This document shows, piece by piece, positions 12,004 through 23,560 of a stretch of 64,000 bases of DNA. Numbering within the stretch: the first letter of the stretch is position 1; every line of letters starts with the position of its first letter. Position numbers and translations under genes: made by a program. This stretch comes from Datura wrightii. Its lineage: Eukaryota > Streptophyta > Magnoliopsida > Solanales > Solanaceae. The stretch lies in assembly GCA_035772735.1 (NCBI GenBank), contig JASDFA010000006.1, forward strand, positions 32,281,501-32,345,500, in the 5' to 3' direction. The notes under the pieces were generated by a model that saw nothing but the letters and a program-made list of their open reading frames with translations, was not told the origin of the DNA and did no database searches.

Positions 12004-14544
12004 ATCATGAACCAAGTTCACACACTGACCGTAACACGGGATAAGGATCCTTGGTCGTAACACGAGACAAGGAACCCCGAGAGGCTCCAAGTCGACCCAT
12101 GGCATTATCATGGCATACACTTAACATGAGAAACGACTAACAACATGAATAAGCAGGTGGCAATAACAAGAATCTAATATGAACTATAAAGATGATTTAA
12201 TAATATTTAAATACAATGCTGAATCTATCTAGATAAGCCTGAAAGCCTTCTACTAAGGTGATGAATTGCTGGGATAAGCCACCAGCTAACTCCTAAAGTC
12301 TGAAAACTTAAATATAGTAAAATATGAACATAAATTATGTCCTCATAGGATGAGAACTCACCAATTGTTGTTGAATAAGGATGAAGCATATCTAACTGTG
12401 AGACCGAGTCTGGAAACCTGAATATAGCACAAAAGATGTGCGGTCAGTACTTAGAACTTACTGAGCATGCAGGATAACATAAACAATTAAATAAACAAAT
12501 AAACAATAAGGATTTAATCAAATACATCAAAATAACTCCCTCAACATGCTATTACACATACTCTATGATTTACAAACACAAATATATATACATGAAACTT
12601 CTCCTTGAATCTCATTTATATGATATCTTAGAACTCATGCATGAGGGTCAAGTTCTGAACATTTAATAAGTGCCAAATCTAAAGTTTAGTATCACGTATT
12701 GTACCGTATCATTACTAATAATTGAGACTGACTATCATCTTATTAAGCCCATTATAATCTGAAAGCTGAGTCATGAAAAACTGAGTTATACTGATATCAT
12801 CATTAAGGGAGTCTCTCTCTACTATGGAGGATCTCGACTGATGCTAGTGAGTCACTTTCTACTATGGAGCAACACGACTATGCTAGGGAGTCACTCTATA
12901 CTATGGAGGATCCCGACTATACTAGGGAGTCACTCTCTACTATGGAGGATCCTGGCTATACTAGGGTGGCACTCTCTACTATGGAGGATCCCGAGCTACT
13001 AGAATTTGAGAGGTACAGGTCTGACGTTATATATACATATATTTGGTCAATACTACTGCAGCTAATCAGAAACATGAACATACACTACTTTCATCATGAA
13101 TCATTCATCTCGGAAGGATCGGGGCTACTTTCTACTAACAACAAGGCCAATATTCTGGAATTATCATTCTCACACTTTATCATCATAATTCATATCGTTA
13201 TGGAGCCATATAAATATTTCTTCATAGGTCTTACATTAGTGAGCGTCTTTAGATTCCCATCATGCATAATACTTTCACAACATTAAATTTTGGCTTCATG
13301 TTATTCAACATGTATCATAGGGACATTCATGATCCATATATCCAGTTCATACTTTAACATCCATACAGTTATTCATATATTCTACGTTTACGGGAAGCCA
13401 TGTACTTACTCATATCTCAAACATATTCAATAAAACATATAGTGATAATACATAATTTACTTTCAATTGTTCAAGCCCATAAACCTCAACTCATTCCAAC
13501 ATAGCTATTAATGGCATAATCGGGTTACTATGGATAATCATAAAATTTTCACACAATTTAATCATGTTCATGAATTACTATAATAATTAAATGAACAATA
13601 AACAAGACCCATTCAATACTCAAGCAAATTTTAGAAGAACGTTCCACACCCATGCATTTTCATCTTCTAATCCACAATTCAAGACAACCCATTCATTTAT
13701 ATCCCAATTAAATTCATAATAGCAATAGATTTTCGCATTGAAGAAAATGTAGAAGAAATTACCCATATCACTAACCCTAGATCATGCTTTTCTAAATTAA
13801 TTGAAAATGGGTTTTTAATAAAACATTTTGGGCCACAAGGATGGAAGAATATCCTTGTTGAAGAACCCGCATACCTGGTAGAAGAACCCTTCTCAAAATT
13901 TTCCTTGAAACTTGATGAAACCCTGGTGAAGTTCTTGAATCTTGAGAGGAGAGGAAGAAAAGAAGCCTGATAGATATCTTGAGAGAATGAGGGTTTAGAC
14001 TTGTAGAAAACCCTTAACATGTCCCAAACAATATACAAAATGACGTATTTTAAAACATAAAAGAATAGGAGTTTACAAGAATGCCCTTGAAGAAAACAGG
14101 AAATTTCCCCAAATTTGGAGTCACGACTCAAGTAACGAGTCATCGTCCCAGCCAAAGACTCGCCGTCTCGCCCATTAAGCACACTGGAAAATTCACACAG
14201 TTTTATCATTCTTCAGACCACAACCAACATAACGAATCATCACCAGCTCTAGCAACTCGTTGAACCTACTGGTCAAGTGCACTGTATAATACTTCACGAC
14301 TTCAACTCTTCACCACCCAATGACCAACCTAACGAGTCGTTGCCAGGAAAGATGACTCGTCAGGTTGTCCGTGGCTACTGGGCTTTCCATCCCCTTCTTA
14401 CAATTCCTCACGGGTCAAACTACGACCCGTTAGGTCTCTTAACGGGTCGCTACTGAACTCGTTCTGAGGCAAATTTATGCTGACTTTTCCATTGAGCTTC
14501 ATCTAACTTCGCGATCTTATCTTTAGGACTTCCGAGGTGTTACA
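12004..14544 (-). repeat. 5' LTR of G3
   Basis: Pairs with 7167-9685. It starts on the minus strand with TGTAACACCTCGGAAG at 14544 and ends near 12004. U3 words lie at about 14110-14475 and the TGACGTA box near 14040. Near the U5 end (about 12031-12075) there is a short duplication of a GTAACACGGGATAAGG-like segment that the 3' LTR lacks. The 170-codon minus ORF at 13697-14209 lies in the LTR and is not considered a gene. Confidence 0.8.
12807..12991. repeat. 39-bp tandem array in G3 5' LTR
   Basis: Same unit as at 7961-8145, about five copies. An ORF at 12864-13286 reads through it and gives a 13-residue repeat (TMEDPDYTRESLS-like), purely because the unit length is divisible by three. Confidence 0.85.
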
Positions 14545-14965
14545 AGTCGGTTGGTTTGACTGGTAGAAAATGAGCTACTTTAGTCAACCTGTCTACAATA
14601 ACCAAAATAGAGTCACATTGGCGAAACGTACAAGGCAACCTTGTAATGAAATCCATATTTATCTCCTCTCACTTTCAAGTAGGGATACTAATATCTTGGA
14701 GCACATCTTTAGGTCTTTTATGTTCCACTTTCACCTATGACAATTCGGACAATTAGCCACAAACTCTGTTATGTCCTTCTTCATGTAATTCCACCAATAG
14801 ACTTCTCGTAGGTCACGATACATCTTGGTGGCACCAAGATGTATAGAATACCTGGAACCATGAGCCTCATGCAACATCTGCTCCCTCAAGTCATCAACAC
14901 CCAGTACATACAAACAACCCTGATATCATAGTATGCCATCTCCTCTTGGGAGAAAACCTCCACCT
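14545..14965 (-). pseudogene. Integrase N-terminal part of G2
   Basis: On the minus strand a 60-codon stretch (14731-14913) holds the H2C2 zinc finger: LHEAHGSRYSIHLG, then CPNCHR. It is preceded by VDDLREQ and, towards 14545, followed by LTKVAHFLPVK-like residues with stops. The missing continuation is at 6239-7166 on the far side of G3. At 14965 it breaks into the T1 LTR. Confidence 0.8.
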
Positions 14966-16114
14966 AACGCGATGCCTCCGTGTCACGGAGGTAATTCAGC
15001 GCATTCATCTCCGTGCCACGGAGCTATTCCATGCCGGGAATAATTTTGTATATTTCTTATTTACTATAAGTAGTTACCTTAGCTCCTAAAATCATTTTGT
15101 CACGTAATAGTTCTGAAAAACTGCCAAGGAGTGAAGGGAGAAGTGGGAGAACTCACCTAGGGTTCTTAAATTTCATCTTCTCTTCTACCAATTATTGTAA
15201 GTATGTTACTTTAATTATGTTTTCTTGTAATTATATGAACTTGAGTGGCTAGAACCCTTCCTCTAGGGTTGAAGCCACAAGGTATGATTGCGACTATGTG
15301 AATTTGTTTTGGTTTTAAGTTATTGATTGTTGTTTTGTCTTACGTTCTTAATTATGGTTGTTTTTATGATTGATCACCATGAAAACACACACGTTATACA
15401 TAGGTAAAAGCTTGAGAAAGTAAACCTAGGCAAGAACAAAGAATGTAGGGAGCAAGTTTGTATCTTACAATATAATTCACGGTTAGGATAAGAAATTATA
15501 CCTAATTTCCCTTGCTTGGTTACTAAAATGGGATGAGCTAGACACCAACTTAGAATTATCTCATCACCACTCGTACAAGTAGTTGTGAAGCTAAGTTGAG
15601 TTAAATGATTAGAGGTACGAAAGGCCCTAATCAAGAGCATAAACCCGTTAAACCACATTCCCACAATTGAATTGCCCACAAACTAGAATGTCACATCCCA
15701 GCTCAACGATGTAGTTGTGAGGCTAATTCGTGTTTAGAGTCTCGAAAGACCATAAACATGCAATTGTAATTATGTGAGAAGATAATTGATAATTCCATAC
15801 TTAAACCATTACAAAGAATAGTGTCGCATGATAATCTAGCGTTAGCCCTCGTTGCGTCTTGAATGTTTTCAGAGTATTTCTGTGACCACCCCTAGACTTA
15901 ATTAAACTTTATCTAAAAGGTCTAAATCAACACTTGTGAAAGTTAATATCACACTTGAACTTGATAATTAGCTGAATTGGTCCAGTCTCTGTGGGTTCAA
16001 CATCCAACTCTTAAAAAGGACCACTATATTACTTGTAAGACCACGTACACTTGCGTGTGCGCTTGGGCGCAGTCGTCAACAAGTTTTTGGCATCGCTGCT
16101 GCTCAATCTCAACA
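14966..16114 (+). repeat. 5' LTR of T1, 5' end deleted
   Basis: Aligns with the 3' LTR from about position 20999 onward, with roughly 3% difference by eye. It contains the 17-bp palindrome CCTCCGTGTCACGGAGG at 14975-14991, a TATA-like ACTATAAGTAG near 15062-15072, and a U5 end carrying a 33-bp extension (16082-16114) that resembles the primer-site region. Confidence 0.85.
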
Positions 16115-16120
16115 AGTTTT

Positions 16121-16138
16121 TGGCACCGTCGCCGAGGA
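16121..16138 (+). promoter_or_regulatory. Primer binding site of T1 (tRNA-Asp type)
   Basis: TGGCACCGTCGCCGAGGA resembles the TGGCGCCGTTGCCGGGGA site used by Athila elements with tRNA-Asp. It lies 6 nt after the LTR end. A PBS-like decoy (TTTTTGGCATCGCTGC) lies inside the LTR end just upstream. Confidence 0.75.
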
Positions 16139-16250
16139 CTCGGTGAAGTTTAGTAAATTCGTTTGTTTTCGTGTGATTTTTAATTTCCTTAACTGTTGAA
16201 AAACTTGGTCTTAGTCTGACTTATTGCAGGTGACAGGTTGTCTTGCCGAG

Positions 16251-18606
16251 ATGGCTAGGAATAGAGAGCTTGTGGAACCATTGCTTGAACCAGAACTTCA
16301 AATTCATTTGCGTAGGAGAGTAGCTCTTGACCTAAAGATGAAAAGACTTCAAGAAAAGGTACAACAACAACCACCCGTAGGATAAGCAAAGTTTTCACCG
16401 AAAGCAATGGCAGCCAGACCAGTTCGCGAAGTGGCAATCCCACTAGCGACGAATGTGAACTCTAGTATCCATAAACCGGAACCTCGAGGGAAATTTGAAT
16501 TGAAACAGAACATGGTGCGGCTGTTACATTCTAGTGGTCAATTCACTGGGATGGCAAATGAGGACCCGTAACAGCACTTACAGAACTTTTTATTGATTAG
16601 TGACACTTTCATCCCCACCGGAGTGTCCACAGACTATTTCCGACTTACCCTCTACCGATTTTCATTGTTGGGAGAGGCAAAAAAGTGGTTGAAAATTGAG
16701 CCACCAAACTCCATAACTTCTTGGGATGATTTGGCGAAGAAGTTCTTGATCAGATTCTTTCCTTCAGGCAAGACTGCAAAATTGAGAAGTGAAATACTAA
16801 GTTTCAAGCAGAGGCCTGATGAGAACTTGTATTTGGCTTGGGAAAGATTCAAGTCATTATTGAGAGATTGTCCCCATCACCATCAATCCAATGAAGTGCT
16901 GGCCCATACCTTTGTAGAAAGTCTAGACCCACATACAAAAATTTTGCTAGACTCTGCATCGAGTGGGCAAGCCTTAGAGAAGACGTATGATGAGTTGTAC
17001 ACTTTGTGAATAGAATTGCTCAGGAAAATCCAGAGTGGCACAGCAAGGCATCGAGAGGGGAAGGAAAGAGAGCAGGGTTAATAGAGGTAGATGGTATGAA
17101 TGCCTTGGCGGCACAGCTAGCTTCATTCCAACATCAGATTATCATTCAGTTCAATAAACTGAGTATGAACCAACAACAGGGTCAGGTTAATGCAGTTCAG
17201 CAAGCTCCAAGTTGGTGTCAAATTTATGGGAATAATGGGCACAATGCAGAATCTTGTGGAGCCAATTCGGAATCAGTCAATTTTGTTGGGAATGTGCATA
17301 GGAACAATCGGAATTTTGGAAACAACTACAACAAAAATTGGCAGAGCCACCCAAATTTTTCTTGGGGTGGAAATCAAAAGCAAAGTTATCAGCAACCTCA
17401 ATAACAACAGTATCAGCAGAATAGGAATAATGATTTCCATTTGAGCAACAACATTGAGGAAACATTGCAGAAAATCATGGAGACCCTGACTCAATTAGCA
17501 GAAAATCAAGCGAGGATGTCATCAGACTTGAAGAATCAGCAATTGGCTACCCGAAATCTAGAAAAACAGATGGGTCAGATAGCAGGTTCTCAAAACATGA
17601 GACCGCAGGGAGGACTACCAAGTGACATAGATCCTAACCCCCGTCAGGTCAACACCATCAGTCTGAGGAGCGGCAAACAAATAGCTTATGCAGTGCCAAA
17701 AGAGAAAAGAAATGAGGTGCAACCAGAGTTGGTTAGGAAAGGACCATCTACTGACAAGGGAGAGAATCAGAGTGCTGTGCAACAAAATGCACAATCTTCA
17801 TTGCAGCCAGCATAAAGACCACCACCACCATTCCCTCAGAGATTTAGAAAGAGTAAGGAGGAGGAATTCTTTAAAAAGTTCTTTGAGATTTTCAAAGAAC
17901 TTCACATTAATTTGCCTTTGCTTGATGTTTTGCATGGAATGCCCAAGTATGCTAAATACTTGAAAGATGTGATGGCGAACAAAGTGAGATTAGTGGATAT
18001 CCAAACAGTAGCACTGACGGAGGAGTGCAGTCACAGGGTATTGAGCAAGATTCCTAAGAAGCTTAAAGATCAAGGGAGTTTTACCCTCCCCATACAAATT
18101 GGTAAAACTGAAGTGCTACGAGCTTTATGTGATTTAGGGGAAGCAGTTAATCTAACGCCCCTATCTTTATTAACACCCTGCGGTTGGGAAAATCGAGACC
18201 AACAAGGTTGATGCTGTAGCTGGCGGATAAGTCGCGAGTGGCACCAGATGGAATCATAGAGGACCTTCTCATTAAAGTGGGTAAGTTTATTATACCTGCT
18301 GATTTTATTATCTTAGATTTTCATGTTGATGACCAGGTACCCTTAATCTTGGGACGGCCAGTCTTGGCCACCGAAGGAGCGGTAATTGACTTAAGAGCAA
18401 GGACCCGGAAAATGAGGGTCGAGGATGAAGAAGAACTCTTCCGAGTATACCAAGAGATTAACCCACACACACACTACAGAAACCTTTGTAAGGTTAGTGT
18501 GTTGTCAGAGGATAAGTGTGGGGTGGGTGATTCAACAAGTCCACGGCCAAAGGTAATGATAAGTGTTCAGACCGAGTCTGATAAAGGGCTTCAGTTTGAT
18601 AAGTAG
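16251..18606 (+). pseudogene. Athila-type gag-protease, broken
   Basis: The start ATG at 16251 gives MARNRELVEP. The capsid-like core (16407-17005) has FSLLGEAKKWLKIEPPNSIT, KFLIRFFPSGKTAKLR, SFKQRPDENLYLAWERFKSL and CPHHHQSNEVLAHTF. Frame 0 carries stops near 16384 and 16570. A 1-nt loss near 17006 shifts to the frame that continues to 18211, with stops at 17402 and 17813. A single knuckle-like CQIYGNNGHNAESC follows. The protease has the MPKYAKYLKD leader, active site CDLGEAVNLTP and, after another shift near 18190, PLILGRPVLATEGAVIDL. Gag and aspartic protease would form and mature particles; this copy is inactive. Confidence 0.85.
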
Positions 18607-20589
18607 TTGGAGGAAGAGAGGAACAAAGTGGAGGTTGTTTCCTCTAAAAATCAAAAGCAAAGAAGATGGTTCTCGAAAGGGAACCCAGGTATGAGGATGT
18701 CCTGAAAAGGATAGTTTACGTCGTGCCGCTACGTAAAATAAGGCGCTGCTTGGGAGGCAACCCAAGGGTACCATAGGTATAATTTGTGATTGTTGTTTAT
18801 GTGCTTTTGTTTATTTTCAATTTGTGCTGCTTTTGGTGGAAAGTTAGGCACAGAAATAGGGGAAGTCTGAGTACCCGTGGAGGAGGAACCTAACAAGCAT
18901 GGAAGAGAAAAAGTGTGGGGTCGAATACCCACTTGTGCAAAAATGAAGAAAAACATGTTGTTAGCTAGGCATAGAGGCCCAGGAAGTATTTCTCACCCTA
19001 TTGAATTTTAATTAGATGCTTTGGGGACATAGCATGATTCAAGTGTGGGGTGAGGGAAATTTCAAAAATTTTGTGCTTAATAATTTTGGTGAATGTAGTG
19101 CTTGATACATATTGGAAAATTTTTGAGTTGAGCATGACTTCACCACCTGTTGGTTTTTTTTCGGTTCTTTTCCGACGGGGGGTCTTTGAACCGAAGAATA
19201 AAAAATTTCTTTGTCTGTATATAATGTTTTAGTCATAGTTAGAGACTATTTTCGACGATTGATGGATGACGACTGTCTTGAGGAAAATTAGTCAATAGGT
19301 TTTGGTTTTTAAACCCGTAGCTAATTGATGGCTTGATGTTCTTGTTATGTGATATACATGATTGTAAGATACAAGTGTGGTTAGGGGTGAAGCATGTAAG
19401 AAGTGTATAACTTTGTTTGAGACACTTAGGCTCTTGAATATGACTCGATGTTATTGAAGCTTAATTTTGAATTCTTGTGATTAGCTGAGTAAGAGTCTGC
19501 TGAATGTGTCTTGAATTGAGCATGTGCTGTGAGTGTAAGTTTTTCGAATATTCCGTGCTATTGTTGAATGTCTAGAACTTGCCTGGTGTGTATATAAAAC
19601 AAAATGAAGGATGTGGACTATAGGAGATGATTTAGGCATTTCTTTGAATGAACCTAATTTTTATCCCTCACTTTACCTACCTTGAATGTTGAATCCTAGT
19701 GAGCCCCATTGAGCCTTAAGCCTATTCTTTGACAGCTACAACATAAACTGAATCCTTGTCTTTCATTAGCCTTGAATTTGATCCAAAACTCCTAAGCGCT
19801 TAAGTGAAAATTCCCAAGAGTGAAGGAGTGAGAAGCATGGAAAAGAAGGAAAAGTAGCAGTTGTAAGAGTTGAGAAAAGGTCAAAGGTGCACTTGTTTGA
19901 AAATGCTTGAGTATTGGTAGGGAGTAAGAAATAAATGAATAAAAAAGTTGCTTAAGTACCCCTTACTAATAAGCTGAATGTGCTTAAAGAAATGGGAACA
20001 AGAAGAGAAAATTCAAGAGTGAAAAGAAAAGAGATGTCCTTAATGAAGTTAAAAGTGCTTGGGGAAGATAGCCACTGTTATTATCCATAATATTACCTAC
20101 CCATCCCTTGGCTTACATTACAACCCGATAAGTCCTACTTAATCTTACGTTCATACATCCTTAAATTAGTGGAGTAAAACACTAAGGGCAAGCTTACGAT
20201 TCACTACATGATGCATGTGAATTCTTTGAGAGAGTGAGCGTAATTCTATTCATATATCCATACATGTTGTGTTTTAAAAACATGCGAATAAGAATGGGTA
20301 ACTCTCTTGTTGTGAGGGCACATGTTTAATGGAAGATAACATTCATGTCGGATTTCTTGATTGGTTTATTTGGATGAGTTTGCTAAGATTGAGAGTCGAT
20401 TCTTAAGGCTAGGAAGTCTTAACATAGTTATATATCATTTCAATTATTAAATCGTGCATGCTCTATTTTTAACTTGTTATCTTAAATAATCATTATAGCC
20501 GTAGCTTGAATTATCTTGTTAAATTAACTATGTGTGAGTCTTCATTTACATGAGATGTAAAAGGGTTGTTCGAGGTCGAACAAGGCTTT
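18607..20589 (+). other. Non-coding 3' half of T1
   Basis: Here an intact Athila would have RT-RNase H-integrase. Instead the Athila end-of-pol landmark GGGAGGCAACCCA (within 18742-18764) follows the protease almost directly. The remaining 1.8 kb is non-coding and homologous to T2 34821-36590. It contains several AAGTGTGGGGT copies (18523, 18911, 19041, 19373) resembling the polypurine tract. The TTCGAGGTCGAA box is at 20569-20580. Confidence 0.75.
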
Positions 20590-20603
20590 AAGTGCGGGGT
20601 AGG
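20590..20603 (+). promoter_or_regulatory. Polypurine tract of T1
   Basis: AAGTGCGGGGTAGG immediately precedes the LTR start TGATGTTGGGC. T2 has the matching AAGTCTGGGGTAAG before TGATCTTGGG. Confidence 0.75.
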
Positions 20604-22150
20604 TGATGTTGGGCAAAATGGCATGCCCAAGGGACACTTTACAACTTAGTTTTGTCTTGTTTAGCTACTTATTTATATAGATTCTCATGTAATTTTATGT
20701 AAATGTGAATATATACTAACCAACATGATTAGTTCTTGTTTTTGTAGGTTTAAATTGAATTTGAGGAACTAATCTATGATTTGGTGAAGTGGAGGAATGG
20801 ACTCAGAAGCAAAATGCGAAAGTCGGCAAGGAGGACACGCGAAACAGCCCACCTGTGCGACAGCAACGTGCCACGGCAGGCCAGGCTGCACGACTGTGGC
20901 ATGTCACGGCCCCTAACGCGTTGTACAAGAAGTGTGCCACACTGCCATCACGGCAAGAGGCTGCCTGGCATGTATTTTATGCAAATTTCCAGTGTGCCTA
21001 CGCGATGCCTCCGTGTCACGGAGGTAATTCAGCGCATTCATCTCGATGCCACGGAGCTATTCCATGTCGGGAATAATTTTGTATATTTCTTATTTACTAT
21101 AAGTAGTTACCTTAGCTTCTAAAATCATTTTGTCACGTAATAGTTCTGAAAAACTACCAAGGAGTGAAGGGAGAAGTGGGAGAACTCACCTAGGGTTCTT
21201 AAATTTCATCTTCTCTTCTACCAATTATTGTAAGTATGTTACTTTAATTATGTTTCCTTGTAATTATACGAACTTGAGTGGCTAGAACCCTTCCTCTAGG
21301 GTTGAAGCCACAAGGAATGATTGCGACAATGTGAAATTGTTTTGGTTTTAAGTTATTGATTGTTGTTTTGTCTTACATTCTTAATTATGGTTGTTTTTAT
21401 GATTGATAACCATGAAAACACACACGTTACACCTAGGTAAAATCTTGAGAAAGTAAACCTAGGCAAGAACAAAGAATGTAGGGAGCAAGTTTGTATCTTA
21501 CGATATAATTCGCGGTTAGGATAAGAAATTATACCTAATTTGCCTTGCTTGGTTACTAAAACGGGATGATCTAGACACCAACTTAGAATTATCTCATCAC
21601 CACTCGTACAAGTAGTTGTGAAGCTAAGTTGAGTTAAATGATTAGAGGTACGAAAGTCCCTAATCAAGAGCATAAACCCTGTAAACCACATTCCCATAAT
21701 TGAATTGCCCACAAACTAGAATGTCACATCCCAGCTCAACGAAGTAGTTGTGAGGCTAGTTTGTCGTGATTAGAGTCTCAAAAGACCATAAACATGCAAT
21801 TGTAATTATTTGAGACGACAATTGATAATTCCATACTTAAACCATTACAAAGCGTAGTATCATATGATTATCCGGCATTAGCCCTAGTTGCTTATTGAAT
21901 GTTTTCAGAGTATTTCTGTGACCACCCCTAGACTTATTTAAACTTTATCGAAAAAGTCTAAATCAACACTTATGAAAGTTAATATCACACTTGAACTTGA
22001 TAATTAGCTGAATTGGTCCAGTCCCTGTGGGTTCGACATCCGGCTCTTAAAAAGGGCCACTGTATTACTTGTAAGACCACGTACACTTGCGTGTGCGCTT
22101 TGGCGCAGTCGTCAACAAGTTTTTGGCGCTGCTGCGGCGCAGTCTCAACA
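20604..22150 (+). repeat. 3' LTR of T1, complete
   Basis: The 1547-bp LTR runs TGATGTTGGG...CTCAACA. Its first part is homologous to the T2 LTR (shared ATACTAACCAACATGATTAG). The U3 word cluster lies at about 20825-21065, including CCTCCGTGTCACGGAGG at 21008-21024, directly upstream of ACTATAAGTAG (about 21096-21106). The last 33 bp (22118-22150) are an end extension resembling spacer plus primer site. ORFs at 20781-21122 and 21353-21712 are not genes. Confidence 0.85.
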
Positions 22151-22999
22151 ACCGCCCCCAACTCGAGGTCATGAGTCATATAGTTCTTTTCATGGACTTT
22201 TAGCTGCCTGGAAGCATAGGCTATAACTTTACCGTGCTGCATTAATACACATACAAGGCCGACCCTCGAGGCATCACAATATACCACAAACCCATTGGTA
22301 CCATCAGGTAGCGTCAACACCGGTGCTGAGGTGAGTCGAGTCTTCAACTCTTGGAAGTTCTTCTAACAAGCCTCTGACCACTAAAACTTCACTTTCTTCT
22401 AGGTCAACTTAGTCAACAATGCTGCAATGGATGAAAACCCTTCAACAAACCTCCGATAGTAACCAGTTAAACCCAAGAAACTCCTGATATCTGAAGGACT
22501 AAATAGTCTAGGCCAATTTTTCACTACTTTTATCTTTTGAGAGTCCACCTGTACACCCTCACTTGACACCACATGGCCTAAAAATGCTACAGAGTCTAGC
22601 CAAAACTCGCACTTGGTGAACTTAGCATATAATTGGCGATCCTAGCATATAATTGACAATCCTTAAGAGTCTGTAGTACCACCCTCAAATGAGTGTCATG
22701 CTCTTCCTTGCTCTGAGAGTATATGAGAATTTCATCTATGAGCACGATAAAGAACATATCAAAATATGGCTTGAATACCCTGTTCATCAAATCCATAAAA
22801 GTTGCAGGTGCATTCGTTAGTCCAAAAGACATAACTACAAACTCATAGTGTCCATACCGAGACCTGAAGGCTGTCTTCAGAGTGTTACACGCCTAAACCC
22901 TGAGCTGATGATACCCGGATCTGAGGTCTATCTTTGAGAAACATTTGGCATCCTGAAGCTAGTCAAACAACTCATCAATTTTGGGGAGAGGATACCTAT
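22151..22999 (-). pseudogene. RT and RNase H of G2, broken
   Basis: On the minus strand the RT reads [36 protein letters not shown] and [12 protein letters not shown], so the YxDD-type box is LIDE with the second Asp changed to Glu. RNase H has [20 protein letters not shown] and breaks into T1 at 22151. About 290 bp of RT are missing between the protease end (VFPDDLPG at about 23005) and YRYPLPKI; G6 retains this part. A 20-bp tandem duplication (AGCATATAATTGRCRATCC-like) lies at about 22623-22662. Confidence 0.8.
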
Positions 23000-23560
23000 T
23001 CATGATTGTCCCGGTAAATCATCTGGGAACACTTTTGGATATTTGCACACTATAGGAATTGACTGGATAGTCGGGGTTTTGAACGTGGCATCTTTGACCC
23101 TAACTAAATGGTACACGCAACCTTTGAAGATCATCTTCCTCACCTTAAGGTAGGAAATGAAATGATATACAGGCACAACTGAAAAACCCTTCCACTCTAG
23201 GACTGGCTCACCCAAAAATCGGAACTTTACCACAGGGGTTCTACAATTTACTGAGGCATAACATGCATGCAGCCAATCCATGCCAAAGATAACATCAAAA
23301 TATGTCATGGATAGCTTTACTAAATATGTTGAGGTGACTTTCTGAAGGATTGTGACTGGGAAATTTCTATATACCCATCGAGCTAAAACAAAATCGTTGA
23401 CTAGAGTAGAGACTGAGAAGGGTTCTGATAGGATTTCGGGACTAACTCCAAAACTACTAGCAACATAGGGCATCACAAAAGATAAGGTAGCCTCTGGATC
23501 TAACAATACATATACATCAAGGTGGAATACTCGCAACATACCAGTGACTACATCTAGAGA
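23000..23560 (-). pseudogene. Aspartic protease domain of G2
   Basis: A 179-codon open frame (23000-23539) carries DVYVLLDPEATLSFVMPYVA, VSTLVNDFVLARWVYRN, FDVIFGMDWLHACYASVNC and YPKVFPDDLPG. This is the Tekay-type protease layout. The active-site triplet reads D-P-E where an active enzyme would need Gly as third residue. It is the longest intact frame in G2 but lacks an active centre. Confidence 0.8.

Larger units (their letters stand above)
7167..14544 (-). mobile_element. G3: gag-only chromovirus derivative nested in G2
   Basis: Two direct LTRs of about 2.5 kb (7167-9685 and 12004-14544) flank 2.3 kb of internal sequence. A tRNA-iMet-type primer site lies beside the right-hand LTR, and a polypurine tract with the TTCGAGGACGAA box (9706-9717) lies beside the left-hand one, so the element reads on the minus strand. 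Only gag remnants are recognisable; protease through integrase is absent. No clean TSD is seen, and about 20 bp of target appears lost relative to intact sister integrases. LTR divergence is visibly higher than in T2 or G5, so it is older. Confidence 0.8.
14966..22150 (+). mobile_element. T1: Athila-type element with gag-protease only
   Basis: Direct LTRs (14966-16114, truncated, and 20604-22150) flank a tRNA-Asp-type primer site, an Athila-like gag-protease pseudogene, a 2-kb non-coding 3' region and a polypurine tract. No RT, RNase H or integrase is present. It sits in G2, between G2 RNase H (ending at 22151) and integrase (ending at 14965). About 480 bp of G2 and the first 390 bp or so of the T1 5' LTR are missing at the left junction, consistent with one deletion there. 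Confidence 0.85.

Noticed and set aside
12864..13286. ORF with 13-residue repeats (possible repeat protein)
   Set aside because: Product of a 39-bp tandem array in an LTR; the corresponding frame in the other LTR is broken.
13697..14209. 170-codon minus-strand ORF
   Set aside because: It lies wholly in the G3 5' LTR, and the matching part of the 3' LTR (about 8870-9390) is not open. No motif.
7162..14549. Target-site duplication for G3
   Set aside because: Flanking 5-mers (ATGTA and AGTCG) do not match, and about 20 bp of target are missing.
21353..21712. 119-codon ORF also present at 15374-15679
   Set aside because: T1 LTR sequence, minus strand to the element; no domain, and interrupted in the other LTR.
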